64,000 bases of DNA from Bradyrhizobium sp. AZCC 2262 (GCF_036924535.1 NZ_JAZHRT010000001.1:3968001-4032000), one strand, 5' to 3'. Positions 38,338-48,831 are shown, numbered from the stretch's first letter. A program made the numbers and translations. The notes: generated by a model from the letters alone, not told the origin.

Positions 38338-38831
38338 TCAGGTCTTTCCCAGCTTGCAGTCTGGCGGTGTAATGCTGGCGGTCTTCAGTGACGCTGTGAT
38401 CCATTTCTGGGTCTCGGCGCCATAGGTGGCGAGATAGGCCGGCTGCGCCGCGTTCTTCTCGCACAGGAACGGCAGATGCGGCTTCAGATCGTAGTCGCAG
38501 GAAGCCAGCCACTCGCGCTTGTCAGCGAAGGCGGCGATCGTCTCCTCGCAGGCGTAGAGGAAGTACGTGACAAAGCTCTCGTACTGGACCTGCTCGTCGC
38601 GGCCGCTTGCCTTGATCTTCTCGTAGTCCGGCTGCGAGAATTTCGGATTCTTGAACGCCAGGTCGGTGTAGCCCAAAAACGCCTGACGCGCGCTGGCGCC
38701 GCGGTTGTTGGTGCGGATTTCGTTGATCTGGATCAGGATCGCAACAAAGCCGAGCAGCGCCACGGCCGCCTGCGCCATCTGCGCCAGCGTCCCGTATCTC
38801 TGCCACCATGAGCTCGGTTGCGACATGGACA

Positions 38832-38832
<1 letters not shown>
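38338..38832 (-). CDS. Hypothetical single-span membrane protein inside the nuo operon
   Basis: 164 residues from ATG 38832, which overlaps the nuoF stop by one base. One N-terminal membrane segment (MAQAAVALLGFVAILIQINEI) preceded by an amphipathic Trp-rich stretch; the rest is soluble, largely helical, with three Cys (YACEETIAAF, ASCDYD, FLCEKN, PPDCKLG gives four). I do not recognise a family. The tight coupling to nuoF and nuoG means it is made together with complex I; whether it joins it is unknown. Confidence 0.7.
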
Positions 38833-40157
<1,325 letters not shown>

Positions 40158-40178
40158 GACTTGAAGCTTCCTAGCGGA

Positions 40179-40343
40179 TCAACGATTGGATTGCGCGTAA
40201 GCGAGGCCCGCGGCGCATCCGCCGAAGGTCAGCGCCCACAGCAGGCTGGATTCGAGGGTCGCACTCAGCGCGTAGCGCTGCAGCAGAAAAATGAAAGCCG
40301 CCGCCGCCACGGCGTGCATGCCGATATAGCGCCAGTTCTTCAT
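40179..40343 (-). CDS. Small two-helix membrane protein between nuoE and nuoF
   Basis: 54 residues from ATG 40343 (MKNWRYIGMHAVAAAAFIF), chosen because GGAGAGAGG lies 7 bases upstream. A longer version from ATG 40394 overlaps the nuoE stop by four bases and is also possible. Two hydrophobic segments, about 9-26 and 33-50, separated by a short polar turn. No family recognised. It is too small and too well placed between nuoE and nuoF to be dismissed. Confidence 0.6.
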   Translation of the reverse strand: MKNWRYIGMHAVAAAAFIFLLQRYALSATLESSLLWALTFGGCAAGLAYAQSNR

Positions 40344-40390
40344 CGCGCTGCCTCTCTCCGGCCCCTGCACGGGCCATGTGCCGTCACGCG

Positions 40391-41002
40391 TCATGTGGTT
40401 TCCTTCAGCGTCGTCGGGCCGCCGACCGGCGCCGAGAACTGACGGTCGATCTGCGGTCCCGGCTTCGGCGGATTGCCTGACGCGAAACCGTCGAGCACCT
40501 TGCCAAAGTTTTCCTTGGTCAGGTCCTCGTAGGTGTCTTTCCAGATCAGCACCATCGGTGCGTTCACGCAGGCGCCGAGGCACTCGACCTCTTCCCAGCT
40601 GAAATTGCCGTCCTTCGACAGGTGGAAGGGATCGTGATGGATGCGGCTCTGGCACACCTTGATGATGTCCTCGGCGCCGCGCAGGCGGCACGGCGTGGTG
40701 CCGCAGACCTGCACATGGGCTTTCTTGCCGACCGGCTGAAGCTGGAACATCGTGTAGAAGGTCGCCACTTCCAGCACACGGATGTAAGGCATTTCGAGGA
40801 GATCGGCGACAGCGCGGATCGCGGCTTCCGACACCCATCCCTCATGCTGTTCCTGCACGCGCCACATGATCGCGATGACAGCGGACGCCTGGCGACCCGG
40901 CGGATACTTTTCGATCTGCGCCTTGGCCCAGGCGAGGTTCTCTTCCGAGAACGTGAAGCTCGCGGGCTGCAATTCCTTCGGTGCGAGGCGGCGGACGGAC
41001 AT
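40391..41002 (-). CDS. nuoE: NADH-quinone oxidoreductase subunit E
   Basis: 203 residues. Thioredoxin-like subunit with the 2Fe-2S cluster N1a: [10 protein letters not shown] (first two ligands) and [10 protein letters not shown]. Longer than E. coli NuoE because of a Pro-rich C-terminal tail, as in other Alphaproteobacteria. Confidence 0.96.
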   Translation of the reverse strand: MSVRRLAPKELQPASFTFSEENLAWAKAQIEKYPPGRQASAVIAIMWRVQEQHEGWVSEAAIRAVADLLEMPYIRVLEVATFYTMFQLQPVGKKAHVQVCGTTPCRLRGAEDIIKVCQSRIHHDPFHLSKDGNFSWEEVECLGACVNAPMVLIWKDTYEDLTKENFGKVLDGFASGNPPKPGPQIDRQFSAPVGGPTTLKETT

Positions 41003-41013
41003 CGTTCAGTCTC

Positions 41014-41976
41014 TCATTGCGTGCGGCGTCCGGCTTTCGCATTGAGCGCATCGATCCGGGCGAGCCAGAATGCGCTTGCGGTGCCGAACACGTTGTAGCC
41101 GACATGGGTTGAAACCTTGATCCGGTCCAGAATCGAAAGGTCGGTCACGGTTTCAAGGCGGTTAGAATGGGGATCAAAGACGATCAGTTTCAACGGCGTC
41201 TGTTCGAGGATGTAGCGCGACACAGTGTGGGCGCGATCGCCGCCATGCTCCTCACACAGAATCACGCTGTCGCCCTGCAACAGGCGCGCGCCGCCCTTCA
41301 TCGCTTCGATCTCGACGCCCTCGACGTCGAGCTTGATCAGGTATTTGCCGGTCGGGCTGACCTTGCCATCGTCGAGCAGGTTGTCGAGCGCAATCACCGG
41401 CACTTCCTCGCCGTTATCCTGGCCGCCGGCAATCGAGAACGCCTCGTGCTTGGTGCCGGACAGTCTTGCCGTGCCCCGGCCGGCCCCGATCGCACACTTC
41501 ATCGTCTCGAAACGGTTGCCGTTGATATTGGCGTTGTTGACGAGCTTTGGATAATTCTGTCCCGACGGCTCGATCGCGATGGCGCTGTGCGCGCCGAACG
41601 GCTTGCTCGAGACCAGGACCGACCAGTAGCCGTAATTGGCGCCGCAATCGAGCAGCATGTAATCGACGTCGGCGGAGTCCTGAAACAACAGCTCCAGTTC
41701 GTCCTCATAATGATAGGAGCGGTTGAGTAGTTTGCTCCAGTAACCATCGCCATAGGGAAATTCGAACACCGCGTCGTCGTTGAGCCTGACCGCGATGTTG
41801 CGCTCCGGCAGCGTCTTGCGCAGCAGATTGGCGCAAGCGATGTAGCCCATATGCGAGAAATGCGAGGAGATCTTCGATCCCGTTGACAGCGCCAGCGCAG
41901 CCGCCCGCTCCCACAGGTTGGCCCCTTCAAGAGCTCCCGAGGCGCGATCAAACTGGATAGGCGCCTGCGCCGTCAC
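41014..41976 (-). CDS. FkbM-family methyltransferase embedded in the nuo operon
   Basis: 320 residues. SAM-binding motif [13 protein letters not shown] (about 110-122), acidic motif [14 protein letters not shown], and the FkbM hallmark [18 protein letters not shown]. The N-terminal 100 residues are not part of the core fold. Its ATG overlaps the nuoD stop by four bases (ATGA), and nuoE starts 11 bases after its stop, so it is translationally embedded between them. FkbM enzymes O-methylate sugars or small molecules; no complex I role is established. Substrate unknown. Confidence 0.88.
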   Translation of the reverse strand: MTAQAPIQFDRASGALEGANLWERAAALALSTGSKISSHFSHMGYIACANLLRKTLPERNIAVRLNDDAVFEFPYGDGYWSKLLNRSYHYEDELELLFQDSADVDYMLLDCGANYGYWSVLVSSKPFGAHSAIAIEPSGQNYPKLVNNANINGNRFETMKCAIGAGRGTARLSGTKHEAFSIAGGQDNGEEVPVIALDNLLDDGKVSPTGKYLIKLDVEGVEIEAMKGGARLLQGDSVILCEEHGGDRAHTVSRYILEQTPLKLIVFDPHSNRLETVTDLSILDRIKVSTHVGYNVFGTASAFWLARIDALNAKAGRRTQ

Positions 41977-43163
41977 CGATCGACCTCCCCGAACACGATG
42001 TCGAGCGAGCCGAGAATGGCGGAGACGTCGGCGAGCAGATGGCCTTTACAGATGAAATCCATCGCCTGCAGATGGGCAAAGCCCGGCGCGCGGATCTTGC
42101 ACTTGTAGGGCTTGTTGGTGCCGTCGGAGACCAGATAGACGCCGAACTCGCCCTTCGGCGCCTCGACCGCGGCGTAGACCTCGCCGGCCGGCACGTGCAC
42201 GCCCTCGGTGTAGAGCTTGAAGTGATGGATCAACGCTTCCATCGAGCGCTTCATGTCGCCGCGGCGGGGCGGTGCGATCTTGTTGTCCTCGACGACGACA
42301 GGTCCCTGCCCGTCGGGCGCGCGAAGCTTGGCGATGCACTGCTTCATGATGCGCACGGACTGGCGCATCTCTTCCATGCGGATGCAGTAGCGGTCGTAGC
42401 AGTCGCCGTTCTTGCCGATCGGAATGTCGAAATCCATCTCGGCGTAGCACTCATAGGGCTGCGCCTTGCGCAGGTCCCAGGCGGCGCCGGAGCCGCGCAC
42501 CATCACGCCGGAAAAGCCCCACTCCCAGGCCTGCTGCAGCGTCACCACGCCGATATCGACGTTGCGCTGCTTGAAGATGCGGTTGCCGGTCAGAAGCGTT
42601 TCAAGGTCAGCGACGACCTGCAGGAACGGATCGCACCAGGTCTCGATATCGTCGATCAGTTTCGGCGGCAGGTCCTGATGCACGCCGCCGACGCGGAAAT
42701 AGGCCGCGTGCATGCGCGAGCCGGAGGCGCGCTCATAAAACACCATTAGCTTTTCGCGCTCTTCAAAACCCCACAGCGGCGGGGTCAAGGCGCCGACGTC
42801 CATCGCCTGGGTGGTGACGTTGAGCAGATGCGACAGGATGCGGCCGATCTCGCAATAGAGCACCCGGATCAACTGGCCGCGGCGCGGCACCGTGATGCCG
42901 AGCAGCTTTTCCGCCGCCAGACAGAACGCATGCTCCTGATTCATCGGCGCGACGTAATCGAGCCGGTCGAAATACGGGATCGCCTGCAGATACGTCTTCT
43001 GCTCGATCAGCTTCTCAGTGCCGCGGTGAAGCAGACCGATATGCGGATCGACGCGCTCGACGACTTCGCCGTCGAGCTCCAGCACCAGGCGCAACACGCC
43101 GTGCGCGGCCGGATGCTGCGGACCGAAATTGATCGTAAAGTTACGTAGATTTTGCTCGTTCAT
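41973..43163 (-). CDS. nuoD: NADH-quinone oxidoreductase subunit D
   Basis: 396 residues. 49-kDa quinone-site subunit with NiFe-hydrogenase ancestry: [29 protein letters not shown] and the C-terminal DIVFGEVDR. The SD (GGAG) lies in a small hairpin formed at the edge of the repeat cassette upstream. Normally adjacent to nuoC, it is here separated from it by 466 bases. Confidence 0.97.
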   Translation of the reverse strand: MNEQNLRNFTINFGPQHPAAHGVLRLVLELDGEVVERVDPHIGLLHRGTEKLIEQKTYLQAIPYFDRLDYVAPMNQEHAFCLAAEKLLGITVPRRGQLIRVLYCEIGRILSHLLNVTTQAMDVGALTPPLWGFEEREKLMVFYERASGSRMHAAYFRVGGVHQDLPPKLIDDIETWCDPFLQVVADLETLLTGNRIFKQRNVDIGVVTLQQAWEWGFSGVMVRGSGAAWDLRKAQPYECYAEMDFDIPIGKNGDCYDRYCIRMEEMRQSVRIMKQCIAKLRAPDGQGPVVVEDNKIAPPRRGDMKRSMEALIHHFKLYTEGVHVPAGEVYAAVEAPKGEFGVYLVSDGTNKPYKCKIRAPGFAHLQAMDFICKGHLLADVSAILGSLDIVFGEVDR

Positions 43164-43165
43164 GA

Positions 43166-43182
43166 CGCAAGCTCCGCTTGCG
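43166..43182 (-). promoter_or_regulatory. Hairpin enclosing the nuoD Shine-Dalgarno
   Basis: Perfect 7-bp stem CGCAAGC/GCTTGCG with a three-base loop; the GGAG SD of nuoD occupies the loop and the first base of the stem, 8 bases before the ATG. It abuts the 7-bp repeats of the cassette. It could reduce or tune nuoD translation. Confidence 0.55.
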
Positions 43183-43183
43183 A

Positions 43184-43218
43184 GCGAATGGCGAATGGCG
43201 AATGGCGAATAGCGAACG
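43184..43218 (+). repeat. Five tandem 7-bp repeats, left end of cassette
   Basis: Units GCGAATG three times, then GCGAATA and GCGAACG. Inverted relative to the array at 43604-43638. Confidence 0.9.
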
Positions 43219-43599
43219 TCATTTTGGAGACTTGTCCTGCAGCGATCGTATCAAGGCGCGAACCATCTTGCCCAAGCTCTCGCAGAGCATGAGAACCGCC
43301 TGCAAATCCTGCGACGGTAGAATGCCAACCCGCTCCGCCAAAATCAGATGCGTTTCCAACTCCTTCAGCGAACCTTACGCGATCCGCAAATGTTGAACGA
43401 AGTTGCCGGTGTTGTCGCGGCCGTGTCCTTCCGCGATGTTGGCTGGCACCGACCCCGCTGACCGTCTGATTTGCGATGTCAACCCGAACAGTTCGTCGCG
43501 AGGAAATTGGCGCGTCAACCGATAGCAGGATTCCGCCAAGGTCATGGCATCCTGCCACACCCTCAGGTCCCGGTACGAGTTGATCGATTGGTCGCTCAA
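43219..43599 (-). pseudogene. Four-helix-bundle protein gene (23S rRNA intervening-sequence family) with an in-frame stop
   Basis: Begins at TTG 43599 (AGGA upstream) with SINSYRDLRVWQDAM, the family N-terminus, and runs through SQIRRSAGSVPANIAEG, the conserved core. At 43377-43375 a TAA interrupts HLRIA; the same frame then continues for 51 codons (GSLKELETHLILAERVG to SLQDKSPK) to a TGA at 43219. Relatives read RIAQGSLKELE, so a CAA to TAA change is the likely event. Known relatives sit in 23S rRNA intervening sequences or are related to the Avd protein of diversity-generating retroelements; their function is unknown. Confidence 0.85.
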
Positions 43600-43603
43600 T
43601 ATT

Positions 43604-43638
43604 CATTCCTATTCGCCACTCGCCATTCGCTATTCGCC
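43604..43638 (-). repeat. Five tandem 7-bp repeats, right end of cassette
   Basis: Inverted array matching the left end; on the minus strand the units read GGCGAAT, AGCGAAT, GGCGAGT, GGCGAAT and AGGAATG. The nuoC stop codon TAG (43632-43630) and its last two sense codons fall in this array. Confidence 0.9.
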
Positions 43639-44238
43639 ACTTCGCTTCTCATCGCCCGGCAGCGGATAGTCCGCGCCTTCCCATGGCGAGAGGAAATCGA
43701 ATTTGCGGAATTCCTGGTTGAGGCGGACCGGCTCATAGAGCACCCGCTTCTCCTGGTCGTCGTAGCGAACCTCGACGAAGCCGGTGAGCGGGAAATCCTT
43801 GCGCAGCGGATGGCCGTCGAAGCCATAGTCGGTCAGGAGCCGGCGCATGTCGGGATGGCCGGTGAAGATCACGCCGTAGAGATCGTAGGTCTCGCGCTCG
43901 AACCAGTCGGCGCCGGGAAACACGTCGATGGTCGAGGGCACCTGCGTGGTCTCGTCGGCCTCGGCGCGAACGCGAATACGCTGGTTCAGCGTCGGCGACA
44001 GCAGGTGATAGACCACATCAAAACGCTTCTCACGGCTGGGATAGTCCACCGCGGTCACGTCGGTGATGTTGACGAAGCGCAGCGCGGGATCGTCGCGCAG
44101 ATACTTCATCACCTCGACGATCTTGCCGGCCTCGACCGTGACGGTGAGCTGGTTGAACGCGACCGCATGGGCAGAGGCCGCGCCGCCAAGCGCGCTAACA
44201 ATCGTCTGCCCAAGGGCGTCGAGTTTGCCGTCGTCCAT
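43630..44238 (-). CDS. nuoC: NADH-quinone oxidoreductase subunit C
   Basis: 202 residues. 30-kDa subunit of the peripheral arm: [40 protein letters not shown] is its signature. The last residues before the stop come from the repeat cassette, so the natural C-terminus may be slightly changed. nuoB lies 11 bases upstream. Confidence 0.96.
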   Translation of the reverse strand: MDDGKLDALGQTIVSALGGAASAHAVAFNQLTVTVEAGKIVEVMKYLRDDPALRFVNITDVTAVDYPSREKRFDVVYHLLSPTLNQRIRVRAEADETTQVPSTIDVFPGADWFERETYDLYGVIFTGHPDMRRLLTDYGFDGHPLRKDFPLTGFVEVRYDDQEKRVLYEPVRLNQEFRKFDFLSPWEGADYPLPGDEKRSGE

Positions 44239-44249
44239 TGCCTAAAACC

Positions 44250-44840
44250 TTAGCGTTCGATGGTCCCGATGCGGCGGATCTTCTTCTGCAGCAGCAGCAC
44301 GCCGTAGAGCAGCGCTTCCGCCGTCGGCGGGCATCCGGGCACGTAGATGTCGATCGGCACGATGCGATCGCAGCCGCGCACGACCGAGTAGGAATAGTGA
44401 TAGTAGCCGCCGCCATTGGCGCACGATCCCATCGAGATCACGTAACGCGGCTCCGGCATCTGGTCGTAGACCTTGCGCAGCGCCGGCGCCATTTTGTTGG
44501 TCAGCGTACCCGCCACGATCATGACGTCGGACTGCCGCGGCGAGGCGCGCGGGGCGAAGCCGAAACGCTCGACGTCGTAGCGCGGCATCGACACCTGCAT
44601 CATCTCGACCGCGCAGCAGGCGAGACCGAACGTCATCCACATCAGGGACCCCGTGCGCGCCCAGGTGATCAGATCGTCGGCGGCCGCAACGAAGAAGCCC
44701 TTGTCGGAAAGCTCGTGATTGACCTCGAGGAAAAACGGGTCACTGGCCCCGACCGGCTTGCCGGTCGAGGGGTCGAGGATGCCCTTCGGCGCCTGCGCGA
44801 TATCAGGCGAAGAGCCTAGAGCTGTCGGGCTCAATCCCAT
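44250..44840 (-). CDS. nuoB: NADH-quinone oxidoreductase subunit B
   Basis: 196 residues from ATG 44840 ([11 protein letters not shown]), which overlaps the nuoA 3' end by about 10 bases; a start seven codons earlier is less likely. Ligands of cluster N2: [19 protein letters not shown] and [12 protein letters not shown]. Couples iron-sulfur electron transfer to quinone reduction. Confidence 0.96.
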   Translation of the reverse strand: MGLSPTALGSSPDIAQAPKGILDPSTGKPVGASDPFFLEVNHELSDKGFFVAAADDLITWARTGSLMWMTFGLACCAVEMMQVSMPRYDVERFGFAPRASPRQSDVMIVAGTLTNKMAPALRKVYDQMPEPRYVISMGSCANGGGYYHYSYSVVRGCDRIVPIDIYVPGCPPTAEALLYGVLLLQKKIRRIGTIER

Positions 44841-45196
44841 TCGAGCGCGCCTTTCTTCCACTCATAAGCAAAGCCGACCGTGAGGACGGCGAGGAACACC
44901 ATCATGGACCAGAAGCCGGTGGCGCCGAGCTTGCCGAACGCGACCGCCCACGGAAACAGGAACGCCACTTCGAGGTCGAAAATGATGAAGAGGATCGCGA
45001 CCAGGTAGAAGCGGACGTCGAACTTCATGCGGGCGTCGTCAAAAGCGTTGAATCCGCATTCATAGGCGGAGAGCTTTTCCGGGTCCGGCTGCTGGAACGC
45101 GACCAGGAACGGGGCGATCAGAAGCGCCAGACCGATCAGGCTTGCCACGCCGATAAACACGACAAGTGGAAGGTAATTCTGCAGGATGCCGGTCAT
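44831..45196 (-). CDS. nuoA: NADH-quinone oxidoreductase subunit A
   Basis: 121 residues from ATG 45196, three membrane helices. Conserved loop [37 protein letters not shown] with its Cys and acidic residues at the quinone tunnel. First gene of the complex I operon; an AGGAAAAGG-type SD precedes it. The 200 bases upstream should hold the operon promoter, not pinned down here. Confidence 0.96.
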   Translation of the reverse strand: MTGILQNYLPLVVFIGVASLIGLALLIAPFLVAFQQPDPEKLSAYECGFNAFDDARMKFDVRFYLVAILFIIFDLEVAFLFPWAVAFGKLGATGFWSMMVFLAVLTVGFAYEWKKGALEWD

Positions 45197-45397
45197 CGGC
45201 GGAGCCTTTTCCTGCGGTTTTCGAAGGGCCGCAGATTCGTTGATTGGAATTATTCTTGGCTTAGCGCAGCGCAACAGAGGGCGCAAGACAAGCCATCTTG
45301 ACGTCTCTCCCAAGCCTTGGCGCGTCGGCAGAACCCGAAAAAGTGTTGCGTTCCTGCCTCGCTCGGCGACCGCAGGGCAGCCGAAGGGGCCGCAATT

Positions 45398-45913
45398 TCA
45401 GCCCAGATTCTTCTCGTCCGCGAGCATCTGGGCGGCGGTGTCCGTGAGGCGATCGACCTGTTCGAGCAATACGGCCAGCTCGTCCTTGCTGAGCTGTTCC
45501 AGGAGCCGCCGGTTACGTTCCTGCGCGCCTGCCACAATGGTGTCATGCGCTGTCAGCCCAGCCTTGGTCAGGCAAACCAGCGTCTCGCGGTTGTCGCGCG
45601 GATTGACCTCCTTGGCGACCAGCTTCCGCGTGACCAGTTCCGCCAGTGCGCGGCTGATCTGCCCCTTGTCCATACCGACCGCTTCCGCGAGCCTGATGAC
45701 GCTCATCGGCCGTCGCCGCCCCAGCGAGGCCACCAGGCCGAACTCGACCGAGGACAGCCCCGCCAGCCGCTTGTAGCGCAGGATCGCGCCGCGCTTGAGC
45801 AGATTGGCCAGCACCATCAGCCGCGACGACATCATCGCGGTGATCGGCGCCAGCTCCGCATCGTTCGCCGCCGCGAGCAGCGGCGCGGCCTGCTTTCCCG
45901 GTTTCTGGTTCAT
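45398..45913 (-). CDS. MarR-family transcriptional regulator
   Basis: 171 residues from ATG 45913 (MNQKPGKQAAPLL). Winged helix: LSSVEFGLVASLG, recognition-helix region MSVIRLAEAVGMDKGQISRALAELV, wing KEVNPRDNRETLVCLT, then a C-terminal dimerisation helix. Divergent from the Rieske oxygenase gene, with a long dyad between the two, so it probably represses that operon and itself until an aromatic ligand binds. Confidence 0.9.
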   Translation of the reverse strand: MNQKPGKQAAPLLAAANDAELAPITAMMSSRLMVLANLLKRGAILRYKRLAGLSSVEFGLVASLGRRRPMSVIRLAEAVGMDKGQISRALAELVTRKLVAKEVNPRDNRETLVCLTKAGLTAHDTIVAGAQERNRRLLEQLSKDELAVLLEQVDRLTDTAAQMLADEKNLG

Positions 45914-45990
45914 GGGAAACCTCTGCCAACAAAGTAGGCCGGTGCCAAGCTCGCCGGCGATGATGATCGCACGGGACAATCAGGCGATAC

Positions 45991-46029
45991 GAAATGTAGA
46001 TCGTTGACATTGTCATCGATTTGCATTTC
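45991..46029. promoter_or_regulatory. 39-bp dyad, predicted MarR operator
   Basis: Arms pair outward from 46010: TGACA/TGTCA at the centre, ATCG/CGAT next, GAAATG/CATTTC at the ends, with few mismatches over 19 positions per arm. It lies between the divergent MarR and oxygenase genes. TTGACA at 46004-46009 could be a -35 element for the rightward promoter, which bound MarR would block. Confidence 0.65.
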
Positions 46030-46080
46030 ACTCAACTTCATACGACCGCGGCGCCAAAAGCCGCGGCGGGAGGAAACGGC

Positions 46081-47271
46081 ATGACCATCACGCAGCGGGA
46101 TCGTGATCTCGGGACCGGCTACGCCATGAAGCCGTCCACCAAGCGGACCGAACTGACCTCGGTCGGCCGCGGCACACCGATGGGCGAACTGCTGCGGCGC
46201 TACTGGCACCCGGTCGGCCTCGTCGGCGACGCCACCGATATCCCCAGGAAACTACGCGTGCTCGGCGAGGATCTGGTGCTGTTTCGCGACAGGCACGCCC
46301 GCGCCGGCCTGTTGCACGCCCGCTGCTGCCATCGCGGCACCACGCTCTATTACGGCAAGGTCGAGGAGGACGGCATCCGATGCTGCTATCACGGCTGGAA
46401 GTTCGACACCGAGGGCCATTGCCTCGAACAGCCCTGCGAGCCCGAGGGCGGCTTGTTCAAGGACAAGGTACGGCAGCCCTGGTATCCCCTGCAGGAGCGC
46501 TACGGCCTGATCTTCGCCTACCTCGGACCGGCCGAGAAGAAGCCGGCCCTGCCGCGCTACGAATGCCTGGAAACAATGGACGACGGCGAGTTCGTCGAGG
46601 CCGATGATTCTTCCATCGGTGGCGGCGGACCTGATGTCATTCCCTGTAACTGGCTGCAGCATTTCGAAAACGTGGTCGACCCTTACCACGTCCCGGTGCT
46701 GCACGGATCGTTCTCGGGGCCGCAATTCACCAACATGATGGCCTCGATGCCGGAGGTGAAGTTCGAGACCTCGCCGCGCGGCGTCACCGTGCGCTCGATC
46801 CGGCATCAGGACGACGGCAAGGTGTTTTACCGGGTGACGGAAGCCGCCCTCCCCACGCTGCGCGTGGTACCCAATCCGCGCGTCGCGCAGTTCGCCCGCG
46901 TCGAGTCGATCGGCTGGACGCTGCCGATCGATGATACGTCGTTCCGCATCTATGTCGCGGGGCGGGTGAAGAATTCGGGCGATATCGGGCGGATGCGTTC
47001 CAAATTCAACGGAAAATTCTGGTGGGACATGACCGAACAGGAGCACCAGCAATTCCCCGGCGATTACGAGGCGCAGGTCGGCCAGGGCCCGGTGACGCTG
47101 CATTCGGAAGAGCATTTCGGCCAGAGCGACCGCGGCATCCTGATGATCCGGCGGATGCTGGGCGATCAGCTCGAAGCTGTGGCCGCGGGCCGCGATCCGA
47201 TCGGCGTCTCGTTCGGGGAAAACGCGCCGCCGGTTGAATTCGAGGCAGGGAATTTCATTCGCGAGGCGTGA
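46081..47271 (+). CDS. Rieske non-haem iron ring-hydroxylating oxygenase, large subunit
   Basis: 396 residues from ATG 46081 (GGAGG SD region). Rieske 2Fe-2S ligands: Cys and His in ARCCHRGTTLYYG and Cys and His in CCYHGWKFDT (about 80-110). Catalytic domain with the 2-His-1-carboxylate site in NWLQHFENVVDPYHVPVLHG. Resembles phthalate/vanillate-type oxygenases acting on aromatic acids. No reductase or ferredoxin gene is nearby. An MFS transporter follows, which probably imports the substrate. Confidence 0.92.
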   Translation: MTITQRDRDLGTGYAMKPSTKRTELTSVGRGTPMGELLRRYWHPVGLVGDATDIPRKLRVLGEDLVLFRDRHARAGLLHARCCHRGTTLYYGKVEEDGIRCCYHGWKFDTEGHCLEQPCEPEGGLFKDKVRQPWYPLQERYGLIFAYLGPAEKKPALPRYECLETMDDGEFVEADDSSIGGGGPDVIPCNWLQHFENVVDPYHVPVLHGSFSGPQFTNMMASMPEVKFETSPRGVTVRSIRHQDDGKVFYRVTEAALPTLRVVPNPRVAQFARVESIGWTLPIDDTSFRIYVAGRVKNSGDIGRMRSKFNGKFWWDMTEQEHQQFPGDYEAQVGQGPVTLHSEEHFGQSDRGILMIRRMLGDQLEAVAAGRDPIGVSFGENAPPVEFEAGNFIREA

Positions 47272-47306
47272 GACGGCGCGTTCGGCAAAAAAATCCAGGG
47301 GGAAGC

Positions 47307-48599
47307 ATGGTCGATGTCGCGCCGCAGGCGACCTTACAGCCGGAAACCGCCGCAAGGCCCTCGATCCGGCGATATTACGTGCTGGCGCTGTTGACCGTCA
47401 TCTATGCGCTGAACTTCCTCGACCGCACTATTTTCAACGTCCTGATCGAGCCGATCAAAAAGGAGTTCGCGCTCAGCGACACCACGATGGGCCTGCTCGC
47501 GGGTTTTGGCTTCGTGCTGTTCTATTCGGTGCTCGGCATCCCGATCGCGCGCCTCGCCGACCGCTTCAACCGCCGCAACATCGTGGCGGTTGCGCTGGCG
47601 TTCTGGAGCGCGATGACGGTGTTCTGCGGCATGGCGCAAAGCGTGGCGACGCTGGCGCTGGCGCGTATTGGCGTCGGCATCGGCGAATCCGGCGGCACGC
47701 CCGCCTCGCAGTCGATCATTGCCGATCTCTTCAGCAAGAATGAACGCCCGCGTGCGCTCGGCGTCTACGCCATCGGCACTTATCTTGGCGTATTCCTCGG
47801 CTATTTCATCGGCGGCTATATCAACCAGTACTACGGCTGGCGAATGGCGTTCTATACCGCAGGGCTCCCCGGCCTCGCGCTCGCCGCGGTGCTGTGGCTG
47901 ACAATCTCCGAGCCGAAGCGCGGCGCTATGGCGGAGACGTTCACGCCGGAGCCGATCGGGCCCACGCTCGGCTTCCTCGCCTCGCAGCGGACCTTCGTCA
48001 TCCTGCTCGCGGGCTTTTGCCTGACGAGCTTCACCAATTACGCGACCTCGGCCTGGATTCCACCGTTCCTGGCGCGGGTGCATCATCTCTCCAGCGCGGA
48101 AATCGGCACCTATGCCGGCACCTTCAAGGGGCTGTGCGGTATCGCCGGCACGCTGCTCGGTGGGTTCGTGGTCGCCCAGATCGGCCGCCGTGACGATCGC
48201 TGGAAGTTGTGGGCGCCCGCGGTGACGTCAGGCCTCGCGGGACCTGTGTTTGCGCTGTGCATGCTGACATCCGACTTCACCACGATGGTCGCGGCGCTGG
48301 CCGCCACCTCGTTTCTGGTCGGCTTTCATCTCGGCCCGATCTTTGCGATCGCGCAAACCGTCGCAAAGCCGAGCATGCGGGCGCTGGCATCCGCGATCAT
48401 GCTGCTGACGGCCGCCGGATTCGGCCAGGGCATAGGCCCGCTCGCGGTCGGCATGCTCAACGATGCGCTGAAGAACGATTTTGGCGCCCAGGCCGTGCGG
48501 TACTCGCTGCTGTCAGCTGCGGTGACGACCACGCTCGGGGCCTTGCTGTTCATCTGGGCGGCACGATCGATCCGGGGCGATATCCAGCGGGCGAGTTGA
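47307..48599 (+). CDS. MFS transporter
   Basis: 430 residues from ATG 47307 (AGGGGGAAG SD). Twelve membrane helices. Motif A in RLADRFNRRNIVAVA; helix-1 segment ALNFLDRTIFNVLIEPIKKEF and AGFGFVLFYSVLGIPIARLA are typical of the spinster/anion-cation symporter branch that carries organic acids. Follows the oxygenase by 35 bases; the pair fits uptake and first attack on an aromatic acid. Confidence 0.9.
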   Translation: MVDVAPQATLQPETAARPSIRRYYVLALLTVIYALNFLDRTIFNVLIEPIKKEFALSDTTMGLLAGFGFVLFYSVLGIPIARLADRFNRRNIVAVALAFWSAMTVFCGMAQSVATLALARIGVGIGESGGTPASQSIIADLFSKNERPRALGVYAIGTYLGVFLGYFIGGYINQYYGWRMAFYTAGLPGLALAAVLWLTISEPKRGAMAETFTPEPIGPTLGFLASQRTFVILLAGFCLTSFTNYATSAWIPPFLARVHHLSSAEIGTYAGTFKGLCGIAGTLLGGFVVAQIGRRDDRWKLWAPAVTSGLAGPVFALCMLTSDFTTMVAALAATSFLVGFHLGPIFAIAQTVAKPSMRALASAIMLLTAAGFGQGIGPLAVGMLNDALKNDFGAQAVRYSLLSAAVTTTLGALLFIWAARSIRGDIQRAS

Positions 48600-48831
48600 G
48601 CCCGCCGGTTCGCACCTGGCCTTTTCCCTTTGTCTTCATTGATATTTCTACCGGAACGCAGCCGGGAGTATCCCGCGGGCTGTGTGCGCTTCATCACGGA
48701 AACCGCGCCTAAAACAGGCGAAAAACCGGCCGAATGAAACCATTTTGACCAAACCGCGAAACCATCCTGAAACAGACGGGGCGTACTTCTTTCGCCAACA
48801 GAGGACGCCAAAGGTGTCCGGGAGGCATCAC

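Larger units (their letters stand above)
43184..43638. mobile_element. Four-helix-bundle cassette with inverted tandem-repeat ends
   Basis: 455-bp unit between nuoD and nuoC. Each end is five tandem 7-mers: GCGAATG-like units at 43184-43218 and their inverted counterparts (ATTCGCC/ATTCGCT) at 43604-43638. Between the ends is exactly one gene, a TIGR02436-type four-helix-bundle frame, whose stop touches the left array. There is no transposase. The right array runs into the nuoC stop codon. The geometry suggests a non-autonomous inserted unit; the mechanism is inferred. Confidence 0.65.

Noticed and set aside
48640..48670. EcfG-type general stress promoter (GGAAC element) before the 64-residue protein
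   Set aside because: GGAAC is present but CGTT is not found at the required spacing.
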